The notes beneath the pieces were generated by a model. The model was not told the DNA's origin. It did no database searches and saw only the letters and a program-made list of their open reading frames with translations. From Macrosoma leucophasiata (lineage: Eukaryota > Arthropoda > Insecta > Lepidoptera > Hedylidae): a DNA stretch of 64,000 nucleotides. Positions 53,347 to 64,000 of this stretch are shown piece by piece (the first letter of the stretch is position 1; each line of letters begins with the position of its first letter). Where the stretch lies: assembly GCA_036365455.1 (NCBI GenBank), contig JAWQUS010000004.1, forward strand, positions 4,347,501 to 4,411,500, read 5' to 3'. The translations under genes and the position numbers were made by a program.

Positions 53347-54181
53347 AAGTACCTATATCAACATGATCTTTATGTTAGCGACGGAACCCTCACCGTATAA
53401 GAAGACTTACCTAACATTTTTTTTCCAACTTCAATATGATTTTGAATAGGGAATTAACGTAACTTATTGCGGATTTTAGTGGTAATGTGGGAATTTGTGG
53501 GCATGAGGGTATTTTTTACGGTTGATTCTGTTACCACAATAGTTCTTTTATTGGTTATTGAATACAATAGTAATACAGTATCCGAATCGAATTGGTTACG
53601 CTTATACTTACAAATAAAACATACTTAATTCTATATAGATTATTTTATTGGTATCTTCAATGTAATTTGTTTGAAAATCATTTTTGGACACTAATACAAA
53701 ATAAAAAAGAAAAAAACGTAGGTAACGGGTTACTTGAGGATCGAGGGGACGATATCGTCCATTCGAAATTAATTGTCATATTTTTCTCGTTTCCTTCGTT
53801 AATGTAAATACATATCATGATTATTATTATTTCCGGATTTTCTCGCGTATACCACTACGCCCAACTTCTTTTACCCAACGTTTTTCGGTCGCTTTCCAGC
53901 GTTTCTCAAGTTCGTAGTACCTGTAACCACCTAAACCTGCGAAAACGTTATTCATAAGTTATTCCACAACTTATAATCCAAGCTACGGATTACAACTTTA
54001 TTAGTGACTGTAGACAATCGATGAATCAATAAAATTTACAATAATGTGCAATATTTTGTTGATAGTGATCCACTTTAAGAAATAATCATTACACACTTAT
54101 AAACTTTTCCTACCTCGTAAAAATCAGCAAGACTATTATGACGTTGTAATTCTGTAAAGCATCATTTGGGATGTTTTGCAG
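53347..54181. other. AT-rich DNA, nothing recognised
   Basis: No supported feature. Confidence 0.35.
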
Positions 54182-54211
54182 AATGTATCGATGGACGAAA
54201 AACAGCACGCG
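54182..54211 (+). other. Candidate micro-exon between good splice signals
   Basis: GGGATGTTTTGCAG ends at 54181 as a plausible acceptor and GTAAGTGACC starts at 54212 as a strong donor. The 30 bases between could read NVSMDEKQHA, CIDGRKTAR or MYRWTKNSTR depending on phase, so no frame is preferred. The sequence downstream to 54300 is moderately CpG-rich. Chance is quite possible. Confidence 0.2.
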
Positions 54212-55255
54212 GTAAGTGACCGTTGAGCTAGGTCGAGTGGTCGCGCCAGTACTTGTGTTAGTCCGAGAAGTGGAGAGTTCAAGTGGACATGTTAATTTGT
54301 TACTGTACTTAGTCAAATGTGTTTGTAATGGCAGATTTAATAATGTTTATGGTATGACCGATTTTATGACGTTCATATTTTATTGCAAGTCTTAAGAAAT
54401 GAACTTTTAAGAGTATTTCTTTCAAATAATGAAGTGACTAATCTAATTTAAAAAGATGACAGCTGGAAATAGGCGGTAAAAATCTGCTTGTATTTTGTTG
54501 TGTGTTTCAATTAGGTACTTACTTTTCTCTAATTAAGTTAGTTTAATCCACGCGATATTTTCCTTTGACACGTATACATACCTATTAGTAGGTAAACTTG
54601 AAAAACGCTGTCATAGAAAATAGATTAAGTACCTACATAAATAGACTTCATTTTCTTGGAGCTATTGAGTACATCAGAATTAGAAAATTGGCACATATTG
54701 CAAGTTATTATTGTATTTAGACTTACTTTGGGATCAAACTAAATCAAGTAGTCGCATCATACATGTATAAACTTCTGACACTGCCTTATAAAGAGATAGT
54801 TTTCACAGCATTTTCCGAGATTAAATATACTCGACCCATTACTAGCTGCCATGTAAACGAATCACCACGTATACAATTTACAGAAATAGCGTATTGCGTT
54901 GAAGATTTGACCGATCGCGTGAACGGTGTGTGTAGTGTAAAATTAGATCTGTATCAGACGGCGTATTGCTATTTTTTAGCGTTTACTTTTCTTTGTACGA
55001 TCAATCTCTGAAGGAAATTAACTCTATTGTACCTCATTGTCATACAACTGGAACGCGAATTTACCTTATATTTGTCTACTGAGACATCTACAGTGCCCGC
55101 GCTCGAAATTGTTGACGATAATGTATTCTATATATCGTTTTATCTATCTCTAGATATATATTTGAACCTAACACTACCGTATTCTTCCGCAATTAATTAA
55201 CGGCTGACAAACATCACATAGGTAGTATGTTTATTCAGTTTATTCATTTATTTCA
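54212..55255. other. Non-coding DNA; one 82-codon frame of unknown meaning
   Basis: The plus frame 54763-55011 (starts MYKLLTLPYKEIVFTAFSEI) has fewer low-complexity runs than most chance frames here. It has no motif I recognise and no splice context, so it is not called as a gene. Confidence 0.3.
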
Positions 55256-55508
55256 TACTAGCTGACCCGGCAAACTCCGTATTGCCTCAGAATGAAATAA
55301 TGTGTCAAAGGTTTGATAGATACGGTTTATTTGTACGGAATAAGTAAATTGTGGTTTTTACTATTTCCCTTCAATTTCTTCATATTTTCGTACGTTATAA
55401 ACCTGCCCTGAACTTCCAAAAATCATTCAAAACCAAAATTATCCAAATCGGTGCAGCCGTTCTCGATGTATAGCGAGACTAACGAACAGCAGATTTTTAT
55501 ATATAGAT
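55256..55508 (-). mobile_element. Repeat D2 copy
   Basis: TACTAGCTGACCCGGCAAAC, ATTTCCCTTCAATTTCTTCA and TAGCGAGACTAACGAACAGC give a complete unit. It is the inverse of 5548-5804 and 60345-60602. Confidence 0.8.
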
Positions 55509-55795
55509 AATTAGGCTCCTGGAGAGCACTTTTACATTTTTTTTATACTACCTATAGTGAATAACCACTCATAATAATCAAAAACACATAATAAATTAAG
55601 AAGAAACGATGCGGCAGAGACAATGCTCTACGAAGCCGAAACTAGCCGATTGTCTCTCCCCTAAGCTCGATTTGCAATATTTCTTGATGAACACTGTACA
55701 TCGTTGATAAAATAAGCATTCACGTACCCTTTTTGGCTACACTGCGCATTAGTGTAAAATGATAAAAATAAAAATATAATTTTTGATGCAAACCG
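55509..55795. other. Non-coding DNA, nothing recognised
   Basis: No supported feature. Confidence 0.3.
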
Positions 55796-56075
55796 CAACA
55801 TTTCCGTGCTTCGGAGGGCACGTTAAGCCGTCGGTCCCGGTTGCCGGATAGATAGCAGTCGTTAAACCTTGTCGGAGGCCTTATGGGCGGTTTGAAAACA
55901 TCCGACAGCGGGTTGGCCACTAACCCTGGGTGGGTTAGTGGCCAACCCGCTGTCCACCAATCCGCATTGGAGCAGAGCGTGGTGGAGTAAGCTCCAGGCC
56001 TCCCCCCAAAAAGGAGAGAGACTCGTGTCCAGCAGTGGGACGTATAATGGGTTGCCATTATTATTATTAATAAAT
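55796..56075 (+). mobile_element. Repeat F copy with internal inverted duplication
   Basis: TTCCGTGCTTCGGAGGGCAC through CATCCGACAGCGGGTTGGCC to TATAATGGGTTGCCATTATT and an ATT tail. At 55904-55954 a 23-base segment is followed, after 5 bases, by its exact reverse complement. That structure is absent from the other copies. Confidence 0.85.
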
Positions 56076-56404
56076 ATAATAATAGTCAAACCTGGAATTA
56101 TCGGAGAGTAATTGTGGTGATATCTAGGTGTTTATTCATGAAATGGACTGAATAAGTTTGTTTTGATTGGCTAATTGTGCTGTGTTTAGATGATTGCTAA
56201 GTTTTGACATTCGTATCCGCGTTCTTTAGTGAAGAACATAAATATTCGTTTGATTTTCACTAACACAACAAGGAATCTTAGCACTTATCTCATTTTAAAT
56301 TAGTTAAGACGTTTTCTCTAAACTTTTACAAAATGCTTTTTTATCGCAAACACCATTATGCGCAAGATTACTTCTTAAAGACATTTACAAAAAAGACACT
56401 TCCA
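56076..56404. other. AT-rich DNA, nothing recognised
   Basis: No supported feature. Confidence 0.35.
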
Positions 56405-56704
56405 TAATCCCCGAAGGGGTAGGCAGAGGTAAAATACATGCATTCAAGCATATATGCGAACGCCCACGATTCGCCGGTTACGTTTTTAGCCTATGTAACA
56501 GGTGGTGAGCCTGTTGCCATCTCCGGGCACATTACCAAACTCTGAGGTACTGGGAAACTTCCAGAAAATGGAAAAATCCCAATAGAACCAGAGATAAAGG
56601 ATTTTAAACCGTTATCTCTGATAGTCCCCGACCCGGGAATCAAACCCAGGACGTCCAGCGTCCAGCGTAGTAGTAGTGCCCTGGTACCACTAGGCTAATG
56701 AGGC
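56405..56704 (-). mobile_element. SINE-B copy, full length
   Basis: ATAATCCCCGAAGGGGTAGG (3' end), CGCCCACGATTCGCCGGTTA, CTTCCAGAAAATGGAAAAAT, then the head CCGGGAATCAAACCCAGGAC (B-box complement) and TACCACTAGGCTAATGAGG (A-box complement). GTCCAGC is duplicated inside the head. Confidence 0.85.
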
Positions 56705-56770
56705 AAATAATTAATATTATTTCTTAGAAATAGGTTAGTCATTTTGTTTAGAACTTCTACAAAACACTTA

Positions 56771-56916
56771 CCCCCTTATTCATAAACGTACATTAGATAC
56801 GTTTTAGCTAAAGAATGCTTTGTCTCTGTCCGTTGCATTGTCGAATGTGCATGATAGAAAAAGACAAAGGAGAGATTAGCACCACTTTAGCTAAAATACG
56901 TTTATGAATAAGGGGG
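56771..56916. mobile_element. MITE-E, 146 bp, with TTA duplication
   Basis: The best-preserved copy. CCCCCTTATTCATAAACGTA and ACGTTTATGAATAAGGGGG are inverted, with TTA at 56768-56770 and 56917-56919. Confidence 0.9.
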
Positions 56917-57310
56917 TTAATCTCTTCCCTAACTCCGCTTTTCAGCACCATTCTAGTTTAGTAAACGCATTTACTTGTTGTTGATTTACAGCATAGACAA
57001 CACAAAGACACTGCCAAAAGTCTGTACACACAAATCTTTCTCGGTAGGGAAATAGATGTGTTTATATTGGGATTTCAATTAATTTCTCGGTAACCGCTAA
57101 ACGCGTTATTTAACGTTCGCGGTATTTACGTTTGATGTAATATAGATTCGCCGGATATATCGAAAGTTAATTTACTGTTATTTTTAGTGTTGGACGTATT
57201 AATTATATTAATAGTAATCCTCTTCTCGACATTGGATACGATCGTTGAGGTCGATTGTAAGATTTGAAGGAATTTGCAAAGAAAAAAATCAAATCAGATG
57301 GATTAGATCA

Positions 57311-57420
57311 GGGTTTCTCAAACTTTCGGCTCCACGTACCCCTGTTAAGAAGTATCCAGGTGACGAACACCTAAACTAATTACCCCCCCATCCCCCTCCC
57401 CTTCTTTGCCTTAGTTACTC
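57311..57420 (+). mobile_element. Possible hAT-like terminus
   Basis: CAGGGTTTCTCAAACTTTCG and CCACGTACCCCTG resemble the CAGGG.TCTCAA start of hAT-type elements. The opposite end was not found, so only a solo end can be suggested. Confidence 0.3.
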
Positions 57421-58430
57421 TTATTTACAATAAATTACTGTTTGAAGTTGTTAAATAAATAAATAAAATAATATAAGCGACACAAAATTACTCAATCATC
57501 TATTATGCTTACTCGGACACCCAAAAGATCTTTTTACAGGTCCACTCGACATTAATTCTTAGTATTTCTTAGTTTATCTATAGGTACTGTAAAAAAAAAG
57601 ATCCGAACGAATTGATAACCTCCTCTTTTATTTGAAGTCGGTTGAAAATGCCTTCGTCTTCATACTAATTGAACTCCTCAGAATAACCTTTTTCTTTTTA
57701 AACTGATAACGGACTCAAGTATTCAATTTTAGTTTTATCTGTGACGGCGCCATGTTTCTTTAGTACTCAACTTGTACGAGTACTTACCTAATTGTTCGTA
57801 CTTGAGTTACTTGACTATCTTTATTGAAATCCCTTTTGTAAAGTAAAAATAAATCAATGCCGTCTGTCTTGTTGTCCCATTTGTAGACGAATGTGCGTTA
57901 TTTATGTTGGCGTGCAATGGAATTGCGTTTGCGATGTGCGATATGCGTATTCGTATGCGATTTGGTTGTTCTTGTAGTTGCAGCGAATATTTAGACATTG
58001 AATTAAGTGGAATCTGAAATAGTGCAGATTTCATAGTTAAGATTATTCCAAAAATTTAAGTATCAATTTTAATTAATCCGGTATATCTACTTAGGTTTTT
58101 TTGTACTCTCTAAGTATGCCAACATATATATCGCACATTATACTACGTTTACATAATTATTATAAAGTATTTACAAAATTATTACAAATATAAACTGTTA
58201 TTTGGTTTAGTTTTACAACGGAATTTCACCAGATTCTGGTAGGATCAATAAACCTCCAATCCTGGTTGGTACTTAGTAGCTATGTTATATAGCACCAACT
58301 AAATAGAATTCGATTAAACAAATCCATCGTTGTTATAGTCAAACTATTTCTTTTGTTCTTAGTTATACCTACTATAGAATGTGTAGTTACAAAATGAAAC
58401 TTCGACAAAAAATCTTCTTTCATCACTCTG
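57421..58430. other. AT-rich DNA, nothing recognised
   Basis: No supported feature. Confidence 0.35.
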
Positions 58431-58662
58431 GCAGAGAATATGTATCTTATAATACTACGTATATCTGGCACTAATTTCAGTAGTTCTTACAGATTGAGCT
58501 AACTTAAAATTAAAATGGCAAAATAAAATAACCTTGATGAAAGAATATGTAGGTACCTATCTAATAATAATAAGTACCTCTGGCACTTATTTCAGTAGAA
58601 ACTATAGATTGAGCTAACTTAAAATTAAAATGGTAAGATAAAATAACTTGCAACCTTGATGA
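58431..58662 (+). repeat. Repeat M plus diverged direct duplication
   Basis: GCAGAGAATATGTATCTTAT (Repeat M) leads into CTGGCACTAATTTCAGTAGT ... GAGCTAACTTAAAATTAAAA ... CCTTGATGAA (58466-58545). This is repeated as CTGGCACTTATTTCAGTAGA ... CCTTGATGAA (58579-58662) with an added AACTTGC. The period is about 113 bp. Confidence 0.7.
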
Positions 58663-58946
58663 AGCCCGATTATTTCAGATTCTAGTTGATTACACTACTA
58701 AATATTCGCTGCAGCACTAGATTAAATAAATCGTTAAAACTAGTTTGTAATGTATTTAATATACCTCACAATACGCATCCAAAATTGGAACTGTTATGAA
58801 ACAAACAAAATTGTTTATCTGTAAAAGCGCTTCTGTCACATTTTATTAAACGAACTTTAAACCTCGAAGCTCATAAACCCCGTAATCTTTCCAATGTGTT
58901 TCAGCGTACACTCGGCTTACCTCGCCTACCTGAACTGGGGTCCGGC

Positions 58947-58990
58947 TATAAATAGACACACCAAACTGCGTCTGCTTTCTGAATCAGTGA
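58947..58990 (+). promoter_or_regulatory. Candidate TATA promoter with initiator
   Basis: TATAAATAG at 58947-58955 follows a GC-rich stretch (CTACCTGAACTGGGGTCCGG). An arthropod-type initiator TCAGTG lies at 58984. The A of the initiator is about 39 bases from the first T of the TATA box, a little long. No convincing coding start follows within 300 bases, so the target is unknown. Confidence 0.3.
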
Positions 58991-59537
58991 TTTTAGTTAG
59001 ACTTACAATTGAATCTGAAAATACTGTTTATTATTAGATATTTGAAATTATTTGAGAACATCTGCTATTATGATTTTTCTGAGGATTAAGAATTAGAGAA
59101 GAAAAGAAGCTGCAGTGGGTGGTTTCTTACCCCATTTCATTACGTATGATAACTGATGCACTGATACGATAGAACGAGTCGGTAAATGAAACGTCTGGAC
59201 GATGCCCATGTACCTAAATTGAGAGAAAGAAAGAAACTATGTTAACTTAATGCGCCTAAGACACATGAAAAAATGACGGAAAAAAGCAATATAGAAAAAA
59301 GAATTGGTACTTAATAACAAAAAAAATACTGGCGCTTTTTTTTCTATAGTAAAAAAATACATAACCTACTGCGCTTGTACGCTGCATGCACATATTATCT
59401 GTGATATCTGTGGATGGGTATCAAGGAGCTATGGGTGAAGAGCAATGAGTTTCTGTTTTGGTTAGACACCTGAAACACCGACCCGAAAAAGAATATTTCA
59501 ATATGCCTATAACGGTGCTTTGACCACTTCAAAAAGC

Positions 59538-59682
59538 TTTATTAAAACTCTACTCTAAAACAATATAAAAAAATATAACAGAAAGACGCCTGTACGTTGC
59601 TTGCGGGGGCAGAGGTAGGAGGAGAGAAGGGAAGGGCCTAGGTGCGCTCGCGCAGGAAGTCGAGCCGCACGTGCTCGCTTCC
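59538..59682 (-). other. Candidate terminal exon end with polyadenylation signal
   Basis: On the minus strand a GC-rich stretch reads SEHVRLDFLRERT and a stop (59638-59679) with CpG-rich codons unlike the AT-rich surroundings. AATAAA follows about 95 bases further on (59538-59543). A possible acceptor, TGTGTAAG, precedes it near 59683, but with a weak pyrimidine tract. If real, it would be the last ~14 codons of a minus-strand gene whose other exons lie at higher coordinates. None was found in this window. Confidence 0.22.
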
Positions 59683-60344
59683 TTACACAGGATGTTCACA
59701 AATCGAATTTGCCACAATGGCTGTCGAGCGAATTGTCGCTTGTAACTTTTTTTTGTTTACAAAACCTTATTATAATTCTACAATCATAAATAATACAACT
59801 GCAGAATTGTGTGGAAATTCCGAATTCTTTGTTTATTGTACAATGAAACTTTACGCAGCGGAAAAAAAATACTACGTTTTCATTTTTTTTTTGTTATTAT
59901 GCTTGTCAACAAAAAATAAAAATGACACATTATAACAACTCGTTGATAGATGTGGGGAATGAAACGTTTGATAGTTTGATAGTTTGATGCTGAGATTTTT
60001 TCCTGATGTTTGAGAAAAACATAATATGCAAGAACTTGGCTCGAATGAGTGCTCTCATTTGTGTCAAGGGCGGCACGTCTTATTTTTGAATCAAAGTCAT
60101 AAACATCCAGGAGAAACTGATAAGGAATGGATAAATTATAGTTGTCCTCAATAAGATGAATTGATGATTTTATGATTATAGTTGGAAACTGCTGGATTCG
60201 ATGGAGATAAGAGTTAAAGTCATTTTTTTAGATTCTGTTGCTATGATGGGAGGCCTTCCGGAATTTATTTGTAGCCTACGAGGGAGGCTACACACTTGTT
60301 ATTGGACGAACAATATCGGAAAGAATAAACACACCAAAAAAGTC
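59683..60344. other. Non-coding DNA, nothing recognised
   Basis: A small hairpin GTAGCCT/AGGCTAC lies at about 60274-60292. No other feature. Confidence 0.35.
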
Positions 60345-60602
60345 TATATATATGAGAATCAATTGCTGTTCGTTAGTCTCGCAAAAACTCGAGAACGACT
60401 AGACCGATTCAGCTAATTTTGATTTTTAATGATTTTTGAAAGTTCAGGGAAGGTTTAAAAGGTAAGAAAATATGAAGTAATTGAAGGGAAATAGTAAAAA
60501 CCTCAATTTTATTTTTCCATACAAATAGTCCGTATCTATCAAACCTATGAAACATTAGTACACTGTGAGGCAATACGAAGTTTGCCGGATCAGCTAGTAT
60601 TT
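60345..60602 (+). mobile_element. Repeat D2 copy
   Basis: ATCAATTGCTGTTCGTTAGT to AAGTTTGCCGGATCAGCTAG, complete and close to 5548-5804. Confidence 0.8.
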
Positions 60603-60964
60603 AATAAATAAAAGATTTATTGACGTTTTGAAAGTATCTGTAAAGATCTATTCGAAATAAAAATATTTTCTATTTCTATTTCCATGATGTGATGTCATCA
60701 TGGAAACAGACACAATACTCTTTACAGTAGTAAATAAAGTACAACGTTTAGAGAAAAGCACAAATAGCGACCTTATCGCTTTAAAGCGATTTCTTCCAGG
60801 TAACCAATTTTGATATTTACCGAGATTCCTCCTTCTCCCCAAAGTGAGATTGGATGAGATTCAGATCAATCCCTCTCCCCCTTAAATATCTCGCGTTACT
60901 AATGGACACCCCCTTACATTCGAGCAAGGCCGGAGTGAGTGATATAAAATGTAAAACGTAACTT
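60603..60964. other. Non-coding DNA, nothing recognised
   Basis: GATGTGATGTCATCATGG near 60685 contains a short palindrome. Otherwise none. Confidence 0.35.
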
Positions 60965-61264
60965 CACGCGTGTAATTCCCGAAGGGGTAGGCAGAGGTAA
61001 ATGCATGCATTCAATCATACAAGCAAACACCCACGACTCGCCGGTTACGTTTTGGCCCATGTAACAGGTGGCGAAATTGTTGCCATCTCCAGGCACATTA
61101 CCAAACTCCGGGGTACTGGGAAACTTCCAGAAAATGGAAAAATCCCAATAGAAGCAGAGATAAAGGATTTTAAACCGTTATTCCTAATATCCCCGACCCG
61201 GGAATCGAACCCAGGACCTCCAGCGTAATAGTAGTGGCCTGCTACCACTACGCTACTGAGGCAG
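60965..61264 (-). mobile_element. SINE-B copy, full length
   Basis: CACGCGTGTAATTCCCGAAG (3' end), CACGACTCGCCGGTTACGTT, CATGTAACAGGTGGCGAAAT, then CGGGAATCGAACCCAGGACC (B-box complement) and CTACCACTACGCTACTGAGG (A-box complement). It is the cleanest tRNA-like head of the family. Open frames on both strands through it are not genes. Confidence 0.9.
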
Positions 61265-62119
61265 TTAAAATGAAATGTAAGCAATATAAAATGTAAGCGA
61301 TAAATTATACATTGAATAACCACTATTCATTCAGCCAATCGATAATTGTGGTTAATACCGATGTTTATTGTCTCAAATGACGTGTCACTGCGGTTAGTGT
61401 TGTATTGACATTAATGTTTGTTTGTTTTATTAATTTATATGCGGTTAATATCAATGCGGTTTTTGTGATGAGATGTTAACGATTGGTAAATTCTACGCTT
61501 CTTCGTCAGTCATTAACGATGTTTTGGCTACGAAAGTACTTACAATTAAAACCAAATTGTTTGTGTTAGATTGTTTTTTTAAAGCAAACATGTTCAAACA
61601 ACTGCTTTAGTAGTCTGGTAGCAAGCCACTGTAATGCAAATGGCACCAGGCGTCATTTGCATCGCGGTCCGGAACCTTATTAAATAATATCTAAATAATT
61701 TATATATTTTTTAAAATACTTGTAACATCTTAACATTCATAAATCTATTGTAAACATTTTAACATCATTAATCTATAGATAAAGATGTAATTCCTTGTTT
61801 ACTACGGAACCCTATAAACGAGAAACTAAAAAACGTACTAAAGCATTCCACATAGTAGTATGTATATGCACTAGAAGCGTTTAAATTTTATGGATGTCCG
61901 AAAAGAATCACCCTATGAACGCGCGTAAAATACTGTTTACTAATATTCGGAAGAAAAAAAACCGCCGTACGCCATCTGGCGACGGCAACTGTTATATAAT
62001 TGTTTGTTCTACTAATAAACATACACCGTCTTTAACGCTATTATACCGATAAAAATTTAGTACTTATAAAAGGTGAGATGGAATATGGGATCACTTTAAT
62101 TTATTATTTTTTATTTATT
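61265..62119. other. AT-rich DNA, nothing recognised
   Basis: No supported feature. Confidence 0.35.
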
Positions 62120-62172
62120 TGTCATAAGAGGTGCCTGTCACCCTAAATGAATAAATGAGTTTCTGATTCTGA
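62120..62172 (+). mobile_element. Retroposon 3' end, (TGATTC)-type tail
   Basis: TCATAAGAGGTGCCTGTCAC, CCTAAATGAATAAATGAGTT and TCTGATTCTG match 43190-43258. The upstream T/A-rich stretch probably belongs to the same copy. Confidence 0.65.
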
Positions 62173-62186
62173 AGAAATAGTGTATC

Positions 62187-62260
62187 ACTCCAGCCGATGG
62201 ATGTCCACAGCTGGACAAAGCCTTCCCCAAATACGCCCACAACAGTGTTATGCGTCATTA
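62187..62260 (+). mobile_element. LINE 3' UTR-like fragment
   Basis: CACTCCAGCCGATGGATGTC and CACAGCTGGACAAAGCCTTC, then CCCCAAATACGCCCACAACA. This is a mutated version of the CAGCCG..GGACGTCCACTGCTGGACATAGGCCTCCCCCAA sequence common to insect LINE ends (recollection). Confidence 0.5.
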
Positions 62261-64000
62261 GGGGAGAATAATTAGGTTAGGATCACACTGCAGAAATATT
62301 TCGTTCATTCCGATATGCTGCAAGCCTGATTATTGCGTATATTTATGATCTAGAGTCCAGAAAATATGTATCTACTAGGTCGCCTGTGAAAATATGGCCG
62401 CTAGTAGTTATTTTTAATTAAATTATTTTATCTTTAACAGCCAGCAACCCTTATTTGCGGCCCATGTAGTTTGGCGCCCGTATATCGTAACAAGGAAGAC
62501 AAAAAAGGTTTAATATGATAAATAATGAATGTACGTTATGAACGTAAAAAGGTATCGGGGCGGAACGTAAATATGTAAGGGCGGCCAAGTGCGCAACGGC
62601 AGCCGTGATTTTTCGGAGTCTTTATACATATTGCTGTGCAGTGAACAATAATTCATTAGAAAAATAAAGTAAAAAAAAACTGTTTCTTAAAAAAATATAA
62701 TAAAATACTTACAGCCAAATTTTGATAGGCAACCTAGTGGACATATATTTTCTAGATTATAAAAATGCGTAATAATTAGGTTTGCATGCTGCAAATCTAA
62801 TCTGGGTGAATAGAATAATTCTGCAGTGGAATCCTTACCTAATTAGGTAAGTAGCGAAATAAATAACGCTCTACAGACCCGAAATAAGCCGAAGTTTCCT
62901 TCGATGTGCAATATTTTTTGTTCGGCACTGTATCTGGCAAATCAATTTAAAAACGGAACCGGCTGTTTTTGCTTAGTGCGGTGTCCTCTCTAGTTGACCA
63001 CCAGTTTTTAATAACAACTAGAGAGCCCAGTTTTGGCGGGAACCTTGAAGGAGGCGCGTGTTGCTCTTATTTTATTTCATTTTCTTGGTGTAATTTGGAA
63101 TTATATTAAATAAAGTTGATGGTATTTTGTTTGATATAGGTTTATTATTTATAGTGCCCGTGTATAGTGAAATAGAATAACAGTGCGAAAATATAGTCTT
63201 TCAGGTTACCTCCAAAACTTCATTGTAAATGTTCTGGTAAAGTACTCGAATTACTGACTATGACTCGCTTGACTGTCATTAAAATAATTGACTGACTGAC
63301 TGATTCTAACTTTTACGATGTTTTATAAAGGAATACGAAAATATCGTTTTACTTGACACTGGCAATATGCGTAACAGCGATGCCATTATTTAAAGAAAAA
63401 AAAAACAAGAGAGCCTATAAAAGCATTATTATGCTTTGTCACTACACTGTGGCGAAGATCTTGCATCTATGATGTTATTTACGTGACTAAACTGTATAAT
63501 AATTCACAGTTCTAAGGAATTGTATAATTAATTATATAAACTTCATCATCCATCAGAAACCTCGGCCTCTTGTCAAATAAATATCCCCACATCTATTCAT
63601 AGTCCATCTCCCTTTTCATTTTAATTCAAAACGAATTATTTACATGTCATCGAAAACACAGATTATAATACGCCAGAAATAATTGTACTGGAACGTTGTA
63701 GTTATTTTTAGTCTATGGACAAAAACAATAAGGCTAACCCTCAAATGCTCGTATCGAGTTTTAAATATCTTTAACCCTTCAGTAATAATATGTGGCCACA
63801 AGGCACGTGTTATATTAAACAGAGTTGCATTAAACAGAGGTTGGAATATAAACTGCAGTTTTTATTTGAATAAGGTAATATTTAATTGAGTAAGCGTTTG
63901 AATAGTAAAATTATATGCGATGCAATGCAGTGTTTCTTATTTTATTAGGTATTCGTTTGTTTTTCTTTTTGATGTTGAAAATAGAGAATATTAAGTACGT
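62261..64000. other. AT-rich DNA with minor structures
   Basis: 62573-62640 is a CpG-containing patch open in several frames (GGCGGCCAAGTGCGCAACGG). 62938-62970 is a Repeat N piece. 62986-62996 and 63015-63025 form a perfect 11-base hairpin CTCTCTAGTTG/CAACTAGAGAG. Nothing else is recognised to the window end. Confidence 0.35.

Noticed and set aside
54763..55011. 82-codon plus frame with a balanced composition.
   Set aside because: No motif, family resemblance or flanking signal that I can name; left uncalled.
1..64000. CRISPR array or prokaryotic operon structure.
   Set aside because: No regularly spaced identical repeats; repeat content and lack of dense coding are eukaryotic.

Overview
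The window looks like AT-rich nuclear DNA of a moth or butterfly (Lepidoptera). The evidence is the repeat content: tRNA-headed SINEs, short repeats with the lepidopteran-type tail TGCTTGTTTGCC plus an A-run, repeats ending in CTAGCTGACCCGG or CTAGCTGTGCCCGCG, and many palindromic MITEs. I recognise no conserved cellular protein-coding gene. No CRISPR array, rRNA or intact tRNA gene was seen. The likeliest setting is intron or intergenic DNA of a larger locus. The species is not determined.

The one long convincing coding sequence is on the minus strand at 21767-24712. It encodes a 981-residue single-ORF non-LTR retrotransposon protein: an N-terminal C2H2 finger, a reverse transcriptase, a zinc knuckle and a restriction-like endonuclease (R2-type layout). 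It is uninterrupted and followed by a very short 3' UTR and a poly(A) tail. Two diverged ~160-bp tandem units lie a few hundred bases 5' of it. Decayed C-terminal pieces of other retroelements lie at 27500-27840 (-) and 43713-43882 (+).

The rest is a dense, nested repeat landscape. 'SINE-A' (my label) has about 24 full or partial copies on both strands. 'SINE-B' (tRNA head) and 'SINE-H' (tRNA head) are less frequent. 'Repeat D' covers the CTAGCTG-ended families and 'Repeat F' ends in GGGTTGCCATT plus (ATT)n. MITEs were found with TTA, TTAA, TA or 7-8 bp duplications, several inside SINEs or inside each other, which gives a relative insertion order. Structural oddities include a near-perfect 108-bp inverted repeat (52996-53258), an unbroken 378-base homopyrimidine tract (20945-21322), a complex foldback (37880-38194), and an unknown iterated element inside a SINE (37006-37230).

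Possible host-gene traces are weak and listed as hypotheses: a 5' UTR-like exon with initiator and donor (6521-6726), a TATA promoter (58947), a terminal-exon candidate on the minus strand (59538-59682) and a micro-exon candidate (54182-54211). All family labels are local to this window and were assigned by eye. Boundaries are accurate to a few bases at best unless a duplication is stated.
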